The notes: a model not told the origin generated them from the sequence alone. 64,000 nt of DNA from Streptomyces xylophagus (GCF_000716435.1 NZ_JNWO01000001.1:248001-312000); one strand, 5' to 3'; shown: positions 31,501 to 39,300, counted from the first letter of the stretch. Translations and numbers: made by a program.

Positions 31501-32508
31501 GTCGTGGGCGCTGCGGTGGGCGTCACCGTCCTGCTCGACGGGGCGGTCGTCGCGCGCCAGGAGAAGGTGGAGTACTACGAGTCCGACTGGGGCGCGGTAC
31601 CGATGTTCTTCCGCCACCAACTCACCCTCGGCGAAGGCGAACACGTACTGGAGGTGGTGGCCGACGCCGTTCACCCACGCGAGGCGGTGTTCGTCGACTG
31701 CGTGGCCGCAGCGAACTCCTTGGTGAGCGGGGCTGGTTGGGAGGCCGAGTCGGGGGAGTGGCACGGTCGTACCGTCGAACACGAGGGCCGGTGGGGCGAG
31801 TTGCAGCACTGCTACGCGGCCGTACGACCGCACCCGTTGCCGGACACCGAGTGGCTCACCGGCGCACCGGTGCTGGGCACCGCCGTGCTGCCGCTGCGGT
31901 CCATGGACACCGTTCGCGAACGCGCCCAGCGCTTCCGCTTCACCGTGCCGCCGGGCACCGTATCGCTGGACCTGCCGGTGGAGTTGCCCGCGAGGGTGAG
32001 GGTTGGTGACGGCAACGAGATGCGGCTCGACGGCCGGGTCCTGACACTGGATCAGCCCCTCCCGGAGCCCACGGAGATCGAGATCGTCACCGCGCCGACG
32101 GCCGTACTGCGGGGCGGCTCCGCTTGGAGCGGGCCGGTGCGCGTCCGGACGGGTCCGGCTCAACTGCCTTTGGGTGACTGGCAGTTGCTGGGGTTGGGCG
32201 GCTGGAGTGGTGGTGTCACGTACTCGCGGGAGGTGGAGGTGCCGGCCGGGCCGGACCCGGTGCTGGATCTCGGGCGGGTGCGTGGCAGCGTGTCGGTCGA
32301 TCTCGACGGGGAGTGTGTCGGGGAGGCGTTCTGTCCTCCGTACCGGTTCGAACTCCCGGGGGCCGCAGGGCGGTTGGTCCGCCTGGATGTGACCGTCAAC
32401 AACACCCTGGCTCCCTATCTCGCCGAAGCCACCCCCACCGCCTGGGCGTTCCCGTCCCAGCTCTCGTCGGGGCTGATGGGACCCGTGACGCTACGCATCC
32501 CCGTCTGA
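28570..32508 (+). CDS. Large glycoside hydrolase, GH106/GH2-like (putative alpha-L-rhamnosidase type)
   Basis: The 1312-residue protein starts MISPALQQLF at GTG 28570, with GGAAGGA as ribosome site. About residues 1-600 form a TIM-barrel-like region opening PTPLWWWSGAKVTRERLDWQL. Acidic candidates for catalysis lie in AGSFQDELPG and RVWIEAFHSSGWGG. About residues 600-720 look like a Rossmann/beta-galactosidase-type domain. The C-terminal 550 residues are beta-rich and resemble GH2 sugar-binding and jelly-roll domains. The layout is closest to GH106 alpha-L-rhamnosidases, but I cannot confirm the family. No signal peptide is visible, so it would act inside the cell on imported oligosaccharides. 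It is under an AACGTT operator. Confidence 0.75.
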   Translation: MISPALQQLFDAPPRDFGPTPLWWWSGAKVTRERLDWQLRRFADGGIHNLVIINLAPAGPSFGARTDDPPWFGEEWWDRFTDTCRIARDIGTRLWFYDQIGFSGANVQGGITRRHLDATGRALRIRSATVADGTVALRGAETLVAAYDLEGRCLPVALDSGPLRVPAPDRTDVQLVVAVPTAFDYLDPYAVGLLLDAVHHEYDRRVPEYLGNVIAGSFQDELPGTNSWSHRFPDEFRTRRGYDLLDQLPALFGPVTARAAKIRADYYAVRAELTEEALFKPLAAWHDERGMLIGADQSNPARAGYPAQSTQIYTDYFRTHRWYGAVGSDHHGDSKVHSSMAHLYGHERVWIEAFHSSGWGGTLADTYDWLLPFLRSGANLYNPHASYFGTAGGWFEWAPPSTDWRQPYWQQYPAFSRAVARICSIMSWGIYSADVAVLHPTATMQALIPLDVPVKHFGDGRLGDDHADVDATQRDYLDLVGTNNWLAPHIGSLDRHRIAFDVIDDASVQRATATDGALRVTDLAYRAVLLPSASVLEEETARRLTQLLDAGGRVVVVGRPPATAAGQSGDDSVVAALLKHPRLERANDAEAGASAVADTAGHATGDVPLLVRRKGVEAVALVTGTFPDARTQPGDADHAADPARYAHHSTVTVHAVVTEAEIWNPATGARRPAHVTVADGLSTIAVPLEGAPAALVVWREGTRQTSPTAPQPPKQERTIDLSSGWEGRLVPTMDNTWGDLALPAGSSVVEPQIWTMSWTEADPPDANWSKTRATYGNRVRVLPPTSSAQAPVPLDAPGVERVLAGELPLTPSGANWGVSLYSSSRGIPDPDGLLGNKGLVTEEFVRVPVPGPGTIARVRSIVETDHRGPADLHIGAAAAKRVWWNGERLNIGTGYLATARVEVGRSRNVLEYELGEAQDRPLLISGAADTPLGSYFCLARPDRFAARPQFMCLPEDVRPSGGVTYRGRLHASGQAVLVVGAAVGVTVLLDGAVVARQEKVEYYESDWGAVPMFFRHQLTLGEGEHVLEVVADAVHPREAVFVDCVAAANSLVSGAGWEAESGEWHGRTVEHEGRWGELQHCYAAVRPHPLPDTEWLTGAPVLGTAVLPLRSMDTVRERAQRFRFTVPPGTVSLDLPVELPARVRVGDGNEMRLDGRVLTLDQPLPEPTEIEIVTAPTAVLRGGSAWSGPVRVRTGPAQLPLGDWQLLGLGGWSGGVTYSREVEVPAGPDPVLDLGRVRGSVSVDLDGECVGEAFCPPYRFELPGAAGRLVRLDVTVNNTLAPYLAEATPTAWAFPSQLSSGLMGPVTLRIPV

Positions 32509-33549
32509 CAGCGGCCGGGTGGAGTCGCGAAGGACGAGGTCGGGCGCGAACACCCTTGTCTCGTGGGCGTGTTCGGCGCGGGCCTCCACCTCGTCGAGCA
32601 GCATCCCCACGGCGGCCTTGCCGAGCTCCTCGACAGGTTGCCGGACCGTCGTCAGGGTGGTGCCCACGAAGCTCGCGATGTCGAGGTCGCCGTAGCCGAC
32701 CACCTGGATCTCCTCGGGTATGCGCACCCCTCGCTCGCCGAGTCCACGGCACACACCTGCGGCGAGGAAGTCGTTGGTGCAGAAGACCCCGTCGGGAAGT
32801 TCGTCGAGAGTGCGGGCGATCTCCAGGCCGTAGGCCACCGTCATTTCGTCGGCGACGGCCTGGCGCAGGCGCGCCTCGCGGCGGGTGCGTACGGCCTGGC
32901 GGGCGCCCTGGTAGCGGTCGGCGCACTGCACGATGCCGCGTTCGCCGTTGACGACGAGGATGTCGCGTGCTCCGCAGTCCAGGAGGTGCTGTACGGCGAT
33001 GCGGCCGCCGGCGATGTCGTCGACGGAGACGGAACAGCCGTCCTGGGCCGACAGCGCACGGTCCGCGAGGACCAGAGGGATGCCGCGTTCGCGCAGCCGG
33101 GTGAGGCGGGTGGGGTCGGCGCCGAGCGGTACCACCACCGCCCCGACCGCCCGTTGCTCGATCAGCATCGTGAAGTAGCCCTGCTCCCGCTCGGGGGTGT
33201 CACCGCTGTCGCAGAGCACGAGGGAGTAGCCGTGGTCGTAGGCCGCGTCCGCTGCACCGCGCGCGATGCGCGAGTAGAAGGAGTTGGCCACATCCGGCAG
33301 TACCAGGCCGATCGAGGACGAGTGGCCGGTACGCAGACCTGCGGCTCCCGGATGCGGCACGTAGTCGAGCGCGGCGACCGCGTCGCGGACCCGCTCGGCG
33401 GTGCGGGCGTTTACCCGCTCGGGCCGGTTCAGGACATTCGACACCGTGGACACCGAGACCCCCGCGGCGGCCGCGACATCCTGGATACGGGCGGGGCGAA
33501 CCTGAATGGCGCCCACCCCCCTCGCTGTGACAGCCGTGCGACCAGGCAC
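32491..33549 (-). CDS. LacI-family regulator of the 25.5-33.6 kb sugar locus
   Basis: The 352-residue protein has a LacI helix-turn-helix (RIQDVAAAAGVSVSTVSNVLNRPERVNA) and a periplasmic-binding-like sensor (SSSIGLVLPDVANSFYSRIARG; AVGAVVVPLG; VFCTNDFLAAGVCRGL; VVGYGDLDIASFVGTTLTTVRQP). It is convergent with the glycoside hydrolase and overlaps its end by 18 bases. An AACGTT site 45 bases upstream suggests autoregulation as well as control of the other two units. The start is GTG 33549. Confidence 0.92.
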   Translation of the reverse strand: MPGRTAVTARGVGAIQVRPARIQDVAAAAGVSVSTVSNVLNRPERVNARTAERVRDAVAALDYVPHPGAAGLRTGHSSSIGLVLPDVANSFYSRIARGAADAAYDHGYSLVLCDSGDTPEREQGYFTMLIEQRAVGAVVVPLGADPTRLTRLRERGIPLVLADRALSAQDGCSVSVDDIAGGRIAVQHLLDCGARDILVVNGERGIVQCADRYQGARQAVRTRREARLRQAVADEMTVAYGLEIARTLDELPDGVFCTNDFLAAGVCRGLGERGVRIPEEIQVVGYGDLDIASFVGTTLTTVRQPVEELGKAAVGMLLDEVEARAEHAHETRVFAPDLVLRDSTRPLSDGDA

Positions 33550-33593
33550 GACGCGGTTCTCATGGGCGGCGTCAGTGTACCCCGATGGTCGTT

Positions 33594-33604
33594 GGAACGT
33601 TTTC
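33594..33604. promoter_or_regulatory. LacI-type operator (AACGTT) before the regulator gene
   Basis: TGGAACGTTTT, with core AACGTT at 33596-33601, lies 45 bases before the LacI start. The core and spacing match the other two sites in this locus. Confidence 0.55.
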
Positions 33605-33633
33605 TGCCGGGTGGCTCTGGGCGGACCATGCGG

Positions 33634-33648
33634 TGGCCCAATTGGCCA
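33634..33648. promoter_or_regulatory. Inverted repeat upstream of tetR
   Basis: TGGCCCAATTGGCCA has five-base perfect arms around CAATT and lies 26 bases before the TetR start at 33675. It could be an autoregulatory operator. Confidence 0.4.
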
Positions 33649-33674
33649 GTGATCAGCAGGGTTAGCATGGGGTT

Positions 33675-34361
33675 ATGGCTGAGGGTTCCGGGGCTGATGC
33701 TCCGACGGAGGGCGACCGTCCGCTGAGGCGCGATGCGGCCCTCAACCGGGAGAAGATTCTGCGTGCCGCGCGGGAGGTTTTCGGCCAGCACGGGCTGGGG
33801 GTCACGCTCGATGACGTGGCCCGGCACGCGGGGGTCGGGGTCGGGACCGTGTATCGGCGCTTCCCCGACAAGGAGACCCTTGTGCGGGCCCTGTTCGAGC
33901 AGGATCTAGGGATACGGCAGGCGTCTGCGGAGCGGGCGCTCGCCCATCCCGATGCGTGGGAAGGGTTCGTGGACTTCCTCATGGAGATGGGGGCGGACCT
34001 CGCCGAGAACCGTGGCCTCCATGAAGTGATCATGCTGGGGAGCCACAGTTCCGAGCCCATCGAGACGGTGCGGGGTGGCATGCTCCCCTTCCTGGAAGCC
34101 CTGATCCGGCGGGCCCAGGAGAGCGGGGATCTGCGTCCGGAGATCACTCCTTCCGACATCCCCGTCGTGGTGCAGATGCTCAGTGCCGCCAGCCAGTTCA
34201 CCCAGGGCAAGCGGCCCGATATCTGGCGCCGCTATTTCGAGATCCTTCTCAACGGCATCAGGCAGCGTCCCGACAACCTTCCGCTGTCGACACCGAGCCT
34301 GGGCAACGAGACGGTGGAGCAGGTGATGGGCTTGGTCAGGCCCGCCTCCACAGAGGAGTAG
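33675..34361 (+). CDS. TetR-family transcriptional regulator
   Basis: The 228-residue protein has a TetR helix-turn-helix (REKILRAAREVFGQHGLGVTLDDVARHAGVGVGTVYRRFPDKETLVRALF) and a helical ligand-binding domain. The N-terminal extension MAEGSGADAPTEGDRPLRRD is typical of Streptomyces members. It is convergent with the CocE-like hydrolase, and its target may be the SatP-like/CocE operon on the other strand. Confidence 0.9.
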   Translation: MAEGSGADAPTEGDRPLRRDAALNREKILRAAREVFGQHGLGVTLDDVARHAGVGVGTVYRRFPDKETLVRALFEQDLGIRQASAERALAHPDAWEGFVDFLMEMGADLAENRGLHEVIMLGSHSSEPIETVRGGMLPFLEALIRRAQESGDLRPEITPSDIPVVVQMLSAASQFTQGKRPDIWRRYFEILLNGIRQRPDNLPLSTPSLGNETVEQVMGLVRPASTEE

Positions 34362-34397
34362 CAGGTCTGCCGTACGTACAGACCTGCCACCCGTGTG

Positions 34398-36191
34398 TCA
34401 GGAGGACGGTCCCCAGTCGTCGCGGCTGGGAGTGGCCGAACTCGGTGTCGTCAGCGGCAGGTTGACTGAGGATGCCGCCTGTGGGGAGCGGTCGACGGTG
34501 TAGACGCCACCGGCGAGGTTCGCCAGTTCCTGCGGGGTCGGGGCGACGGGGAAGTGGAAGTCGGCCGGTGGCTGGCTGTTGATGCTGATCTGGATCCGGT
34601 AACCGGCCGGAATCCTGGTGAAGTTGGACAGCAGCGAGATGTCGTAGCGCGTGGTCTGACCGGGTGTCACCGGGCGCTGCGACGCTTCGGTGAACGGGTG
34701 GCTGGGCTTGAGCAGGGTGTTGTTCGCGCCGTACCAGCTCTCTTGGGCGTCCACTGCGCGTTGGCTGCCCAGGAGAATTCCGTCGGCCTGCTTGGTCACC
34801 GTCCCGTCCGGCGCGACGATGCTCAGCTTGGCCGTCAACTCGGTCTCCGGCGTTGTCGACTTGGCGTAGAGGGTGACGTCGGTCGGGCCGTCGAGCAGGG
34901 CGGCCTTGGTGAGCGGGGAGGTGGTGTAGGTCAGCGTGTTGGCCGCGGTCGCCGTGCTCCAAGTGAGCGTGTCGCTGCCCTGACTTGTCGGCTTGTCCGT
35001 GGTGAGGGAGCCGTCGCCGAGGTAGTAGGTCCGGGCGTCGGAGGACAGCGGCCATGCCGCGCTGTCGACCCACGTGTTCGCGCCGTTCTCGAACAGGTGC
35101 AGGGGTGTTGAGGTGGTGGCCATGCCGGTGGGCGCGTTCTTGAGCCAGGTGTCGAACCACTCCAGGCGGATGGCCTGCAGCGTCGCCTCGTTGACGTGCT
35201 CGCCGTGGGTCCAGGGGCCGACGATCGCCTGGTAACGGCCGGTGACGGGGTCGTCCGACGAGATCGGATCGGTCAACGGCCGGTGGAAGTAGGCGTTCTG
35301 GGCGGACACATAAGCGCCGAGGTTGCCGCCGGGGAAGAGGTCGTTCCAGCCGGCCTCGGTCAGCGCCGGAATGTTGTTGCCGACGATCCGCGGCATGAGC
35401 TTCTGGACGTTCAGGGCCTGCCAGTACGCGTCGTTGTACGAGCGTGAACCACCCGAAGCCTGTTGGGCGATGGTCACCGACTGCGGGTCGGTGGCGGGAT
35501 CGTCCTCGGGGCCGCGCGGCTCGGCCCGGGCGATGCCGGCCACGAAGGGGGTCGGGATACCGCCGTTGGCGGTGAGGTCGTTGTAGAAGTCCGAGTCGGT
35601 GCAGAACGGGGTGATGGCCTTGAGCGCGGAGTTCTTGCCCACGGCCGCCGCGGTGAACCACTGGTCGACCCCGAGGTAGGAACAACCGTCGAGCCCCACC
35701 TTGCCGTTGGACCCCGACAGCGTGTGGGCCGCCCAGTCGACGAGGTCGGCTCCGTCCTTGCCCTGCCGGTCCCCGAACCAGTCGACCTGTCCACCGGATT
35801 CGCCGGTACCACGTATGGCGGAGGCCACGTAGATGTAGCCCCGCTGCACGAAGTAGGTGCCGCTGTCCGTGGGATCGGAGCGCTGTGCGCCGTAGGGATT
35901 CTGCGTCAGGAGCACGGGGAACGGGCCGGACGCGCGTGCGCCGGTGCTCGGGTCGGTCGGATAGACGACCTCGACGGCGATCTTCACCCCGTCGTCCATG
36001 GTCACGGTGGTGTGGACGGGCGCGCTCGCCGCGTAACTGGCTGCGGGCGGCTGCCAGTTGGCCGCGTGCGCGGGGAGTGCGGTGGCTGTCGTCTGGCCTG
36101 CGGCCACGAAGAGGAGCACCGCGGAGGCGCTGCTCAGTACGGAGACTCTGCGGGGCGGTTTGAGGCGGTCTCTTGCCTCGGGCTTTTTCAT
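34398..36191 (-). CDS. Secreted CocE/NonD-family hydrolase (X-Pro dipeptidyl-peptidase S15 type)
   Basis: This 597-residue exported serine hydrolase has a signal peptide of about 45 residues (basic start MKKPEARDRLKPPRR, ending PAHAANW). The alpha/beta-hydrolase domain has the oxyanion/Tyr segment VLLTQNPYGAQRSD, SAIRGTGESGG and the nucleophile Ser in GLDGCSYLGVDQW. The catalytic His is in VGPWTHGEHVN, and a C-terminal jelly-roll PepX_C domain follows. Family members cleave X-Pro dipeptides, cocaine-like esters or acyl compounds. ATG 36191 is fixed by AAGGAGCCGC upstream. It follows the SatP-like gene by 32 bases and is probably co-transcribed with it. Confidence 0.9.
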   Translation of the reverse strand: MKKPEARDRLKPPRRVSVLSSASAVLLFVAAGQTTATALPAHAANWQPPAASYAASAPVHTTVTMDDGVKIAVEVVYPTDPSTGARASGPFPVLLTQNPYGAQRSDPTDSGTYFVQRGYIYVASAIRGTGESGGQVDWFGDRQGKDGADLVDWAAHTLSGSNGKVGLDGCSYLGVDQWFTAAAVGKNSALKAITPFCTDSDFYNDLTANGGIPTPFVAGIARAEPRGPEDDPATDPQSVTIAQQASGGSRSYNDAYWQALNVQKLMPRIVGNNIPALTEAGWNDLFPGGNLGAYVSAQNAYFHRPLTDPISSDDPVTGRYQAIVGPWTHGEHVNEATLQAIRLEWFDTWLKNAPTGMATTSTPLHLFENGANTWVDSAAWPLSSDARTYYLGDGSLTTDKPTSQGSDTLTWSTATAANTLTYTTSPLTKAALLDGPTDVTLYAKSTTPETELTAKLSIVAPDGTVTKQADGILLGSQRAVDAQESWYGANNTLLKPSHPFTEASQRPVTPGQTTRYDISLLSNFTRIPAGYRIQISINSQPPADFHFPVAPTPQELANLAGGVYTVDRSPQAASSVNLPLTTPSSATPSRDDWGPSS

Positions 36192-36223
36192 GCGGCTCCT
36201 TGAGGTGGGTGGGGGGTTCCGCA

Positions 36224-36955
36224 TCACGCCGTCTGCGCGACGGCCTGCGGGTCGCGGCTCAGGGCGAAGAGCGGGAACACCGTGCGTCCGCGGATGTCGT
36301 TGGTCAGCTCCGCCATGACCAGGTAGAAGGCGACGGCGGCCAGCACGATCTCGACGTAGCCGGCGGTGTGCAGCACCCCTTCGCTCGGCACACCCGCGCT
36401 CGACGCGCCCAGGTAGGCGATCACCAGCAGCACGATCGTCAGCGTCAGCAGGGAGAACGCGCTCACGATCACCGCGTTCGTGCCCAGACTGGCCACGGCG
36501 AAGACCAGCGTGACGACGAGCCAGGCGATCAGGAACAGGCCCAGCGACTGCATCACCGCGTGACCGCCCGCGGCTGCCGAAGCCTCCGCCGACGCTCCGC
36601 CGGCCTTCGCAGCGGCGGCCGCCGCTCCCGCGATGTGGGGTGCCGCCCAGAACTCGATGACGGTGTAGCCGAGCCAGAACGCCCCGTACGCCGTCAGGAA
36701 CGAAGCCGCGAACGTCGCACCCGAGGCCAGGGCGAAGAAGCCCGCGACGAGCTGGACGATGCCGCCGTAGAAGAACGTTCCCGCCAGCACGATCGTGCCG
36801 TCGGCCGCGTCGATGACGCCGGCGGTGTGCAGGCCCAGGATGAGCGAGCACCACGCGAACCCGGCCGCCCCCACGGCTGTCGCGTGACCGATGTGGGAGG
36901 CGGTGACTGTCGGGACCGGCGGGCTCTGGGCATCGTGAAGCGCCACTTCAGCCAT
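36224..36955 (-). CDS. Acetate/succinate transporter-like protein (GPR1/FUN34/YaaH, SatP family)
   Basis: The 243-residue protein has six helices typical of the AceTr family. GGIVQLVAGFFALASG fits the region after helix 2, and YGAFWLGYTVIEFWAAP is helix 3. The family's N-terminal NPAPLGL motif is changed to AAGFAWCSLILGLHTAG, so the substrate may differ from acetate or succinate. An Ala/Gly/Glu-rich loop of about 25 residues separates helices 3 and 4. ATG 36955 has AGAAGGG upstream. It leads the operon with the secreted CocE-like hydrolase and might take up a small organic acid released outside. Confidence 0.82.
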   Translation of the reverse strand: MAEVALHDAQSPPVPTVTASHIGHATAVGAAGFAWCSLILGLHTAGVIDAADGTIVLAGTFFYGGIVQLVAGFFALASGATFAASFLTAYGAFWLGYTVIEFWAAPHIAGAAAAAAKAGGASAEASAAAGGHAVMQSLGLFLIAWLVVTLVFAVASLGTNAVIVSAFSLLTLTIVLLVIAYLGASSAGVPSEGVLHTAGYVEIVLAAVAFYLVMAELTNDIRGRTVFPLFALSRDPQAVAQTA

Positions 36956-37365
36956 AGTGATCAACCCTTCTGGAATGTCGACAGCGGGGGCGTTCGACCC
37001 GAGCCGTCAACCGAATGGTCGGTAGTTTGGGAACGGCCGGTTGGGGCTGTCAAGGGATCGAACCGAAGTGGAAAACGCCCTCGGTGTCGCTTCGGCGGCG
37101 CCTGATGGCGGGTCGGCGACAGGGCGCGGGCGGCTTCAGCCGCGCGCCTTCGGTACGCCGATCTCGGGCATCTTGCCTGGTGGGGATGGGTGCCTGTCGT
37201 TCGGTTCGAGGTGACCGGCTGGACGGCGAGTGATCGTCCGGGAGAGTCGAGTCGCGGGGCTTCCCGGGCCGAAGAAAGTGGAGATATATTCTCCGAAACG
37301 GGGGTGGGGGTGTCCTCGGCAGCCGCCGTGGACACCTGCCCACCGCTACCGGGCGCGGCGAACGA
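36956..37365. other. 410-bp intergenic region
   Basis: There is no gene here that I can support. It holds the promoter of the SatP-like operon, with an ACCGA-ATGG-TCGGT inverted repeat (37010-37023), and a second inverted repeat GGAGA-TATAT-TCTCC (37280-37294) in an A/T-rich patch. Short open frames on both strands lack ribosome sites. Confidence 0.5.
37010..37023. promoter_or_regulatory. TetR-type inverted repeat upstream of the SatP-like operon
   Basis: ACCGA (37010-37014) and TCGGT (37019-37023) flank ATGG, 55 bases upstream of the SatP-like ATG. Size and spacing suit a TetR-family dimer. Confidence 0.45.
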
Positions 37366-38037
37366 TCACCTGCCGGGGAGGTCCTTCTGGGGGAGCTGCG
37401 CGCGGAGGCCGCCGAGAATCAGGCCGAGTCCGAACTCGAAGCGGTCGTCGAAGTTGAGGATCTCCTCGACGGGGGTGGAGAACAGTTGAGGGTAGGTCTC
37501 GCGCGCGCCGGGGAACGTGAGCCTGTCGCGGGCGTCGTCGGTCAGGCCCTGCTGTTCCAGGACCTCCCCGAGGACGTAGCAGAAGACAGTGGACGTGGCC
37601 CAGAGTGCGGCGACCCCGTTGAAGCCGGCCCGCTGCATGACACCGACGAGCCGCTCCGCGAGCGTTAGGCTGTGCCGCTTCGCGGCGTAGCTTCCGCCGA
37701 CGATCCTGGCGCCCTCCCGCTGTGCGAGCAGGGCTTGCCTGAGGTGTCTGGTGAGGAGGGTGACCTCGGCGTCCCAGTCGCTCTCGCGGCTGTCCGGCAG
37801 GGCCTTGGCCAGGATCGCCTCCGCCATCTCGTCCAGGAGGGCCTGCTTGTTGCTGAACACGCGGTAGATGGCGGGCAGTTGGAGCTTGTTCGCATCCGCC
37901 AGCCGCCGCATGGTCAGCGCTTCCAGTCCGCCGTCGTCGACGATCCGTAGAGCAGTGGTCACCAGTGCTCTGGCGCGGATCGCGGGCGGCGGGGGGCTCG
38001 CCTGCGCGGATGCGGAACCTTCGTGACCCTTGGGCAT
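37366..38037 (-). CDS. TetR/AcrR-family regulator of the monooxygenase cluster
   Basis: The 223-residue protein has a helix-turn-helix at about residues 20-65 (ARALVTTALRIVDDGGLEALTMRRLADANKLQLPAIYRVFSNKQALLDEM) and a long TetR_C-type ligand domain (GARIVGGSYAAKRHSLTLAERLVGVMQRAGF), like classic drug-responsive TetR. A GTTAACGATGTTATC element abuts its ATG and recurs before the FAD monooxygenase operon, so it likely represses both itself and that operon. It is the last of four co-directional genes. Confidence 0.9.
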   Translation of the reverse strand: MPKGHEGSASAQASPPPPAIRARALVTTALRIVDDGGLEALTMRRLADANKLQLPAIYRVFSNKQALLDEMAEAILAKALPDSRESDWDAEVTLLTRHLRQALLAQREGARIVGGSYAAKRHSLTLAERLVGVMQRAGFNGVAALWATSTVFCYVLGEVLEQQGLTDDARDRLTFPGARETYPQLFSTPVEEILNFDDRFEFGLGLILGGLRAQLPQKDLPGR

Positions 38038-38052
38038 GTTAACGATGTTATC
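38038..38052. promoter_or_regulatory. Predicted TetR operator abutting the tetR start
   Basis: GTTAACGATGTTATC, read on the plus strand, directly follows the complementary ATG at 38035-38037. The same pattern (GTTAACNNNGTTAYC, then CGCC and ACGG) occurs at 41008-41022. Binding here would cover the ribosome site of tetR. Confidence 0.6.
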
Positions 38053-38166
38053 GCCAACGGTGGGGAGCCGCGATGACAGGTGCAGACGATAACTGATGAG
38101 AGGCGGGGGAGGAGACCGGAGGGGTTCTGCTCCGGCGGGCGTGAGACGCCGAACGACGCGACGAGA

Positions 38167-39151
38167 TCAGCCCCGCTCCTCTCCCAAGAGCCTGCGCAGC
38201 CAGTCCAGATGGGCGGCGAGGGCCGATCGGGACAGCCGTGCCTCCGGAGCGAAGCCGGCGAAACTGTGGAAACCGCCGGGCCAGACGTGCAGTTCGGCCG
38301 CGCCGCCTGCCTGCCAGATCCGGTTGGCATAGGTGACGATCTCGTCACGGAAGGTCTCCGCGCTGCCGACGTCCAGGAAGGCCGGCGGGAGGTTCGTGAG
38401 GTCATCGGCTCGGGTGGGCGCGGCGTACGGGGACACGTCCGGGCCGCCGCGCGAGGCGCCGAGCAGCGCCGTCCAACCGGTCTCGTTGGCAGTACGGTCC
38501 CAGATACCGACGCCGGTCATCTGGTGGGCGGACGGGGTGTCGTTGCGGTCGTCCAGCATGGGGCACATCAGCAACTGGCCGATGGGTCGTGGGCCTTGGC
38601 GGTCGCGGGTGAGCAGGGCGAGCGCCGCGGCGAGTCCACCGCCCGCGCTGGTGCCCGAGACCACGATCCGCTCGGCGTCGGCGCCGAGTTCGGCGGCGTG
38701 ATCGGCCGTCCAGACGAGTCCGGCGTACACGTCCTCGATCTGCGCCGGATGCCGATGCTCCGGAGCCAGTCGGTACTCCACGGACACGACGACCGCGTCC
38801 AACTCCTTCGCCAAGGCCAACGGCACAGTGACACCGGCCCTGTTGTTGCCGACCACCATGCCGCCGCCGTGCACGAAGTAGAGGACCGGGCGAGGGTCCG
38901 CGGGGGCAGGCCCGGTGGGGCGGCAGATGAGGAGAGGGATGTCTGGGCTGCCTTTCGGGCCCGGGCGCCGTCCGGTCCTCGACGTCGAAGGCGCCGTCCA
39001 TCGTCAGGTCGATCTCGGCCAGCGCGGCCATCGCCGGTCCGTTGCGGAGGTCGTCGATCTCGCCCAGCGTCAGGCCGGGAGTGAGTACCTCCTTCAACGA
39101 CTCGAGGACGGCGGCGAGTTCGGGGTCGAACGGGGGCGGTGCCAGGGGCAT
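38167..39151 (-). pseudogene. Alpha/beta hydrolase (HSL-type esterase), frameshifted
   Basis: The N-terminal part is read from ATG 39151 (MPLAPPPFDPELAAVLESL, then IDLTMDGAFDVEDRTAPGP). The rest is in another frame: GSPDIPLLICRP, then YFVHGGGMVVGNN with the HGGG oxyanion motif, GTSAGGG with the nucleophile Ser, and GGFHSF with the catalytic His, stopping at 38167. The shift is by one base in the triple-T at 38953-38955 (plus strand); removing one base restores PGPEGSPDIPLL. Otherwise the gene looks intact at about 327 residues. It is either a recent frameshift or a sequencing error. It would be the third gene of the monooxygenase-RidA operon. Confidence 0.8.
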
Positions 39152-39228
39152 GGGTTCTCCGTGCGGGTGTGGGTGAAGGGGAGGCTGTCGGGGGATGGTC
39201 TGAATCGGTGGTGGATTGGACCGTCGCT

Positions 39229-39300
39229 TCAGGCCGTCGCTACGACTTGGAATGCCGCTGCGACTTAGAGCGTGGCTACGACTTAGAGCGTGGCTACGAC
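39229..39300 (-). repeat. Four tandem 18-bp copies of the gene end of the RidA-like protein
   Basis: On the minus strand four 18-base units run head to tail: GTCGTAGCCACGCTCTAA twice (39300-39265), GTCGCAGCGGCATTCCAA (39264-39247) and GTCGTAGCGACGGCCTGA (39246-39229). The first contains the last codons and stop of the RidA-like gene. In frame they read VVATL-stop, VVATL-stop, VAAAFQ and VVATA-stop. Confidence 0.85.

Noticed and set aside
37190..37489. Small plus-strand open frames in the 36956-37365 gap
   Set aside because: They have no ribosome site, run into the tetR gene on the other strand and have no recognisable product.
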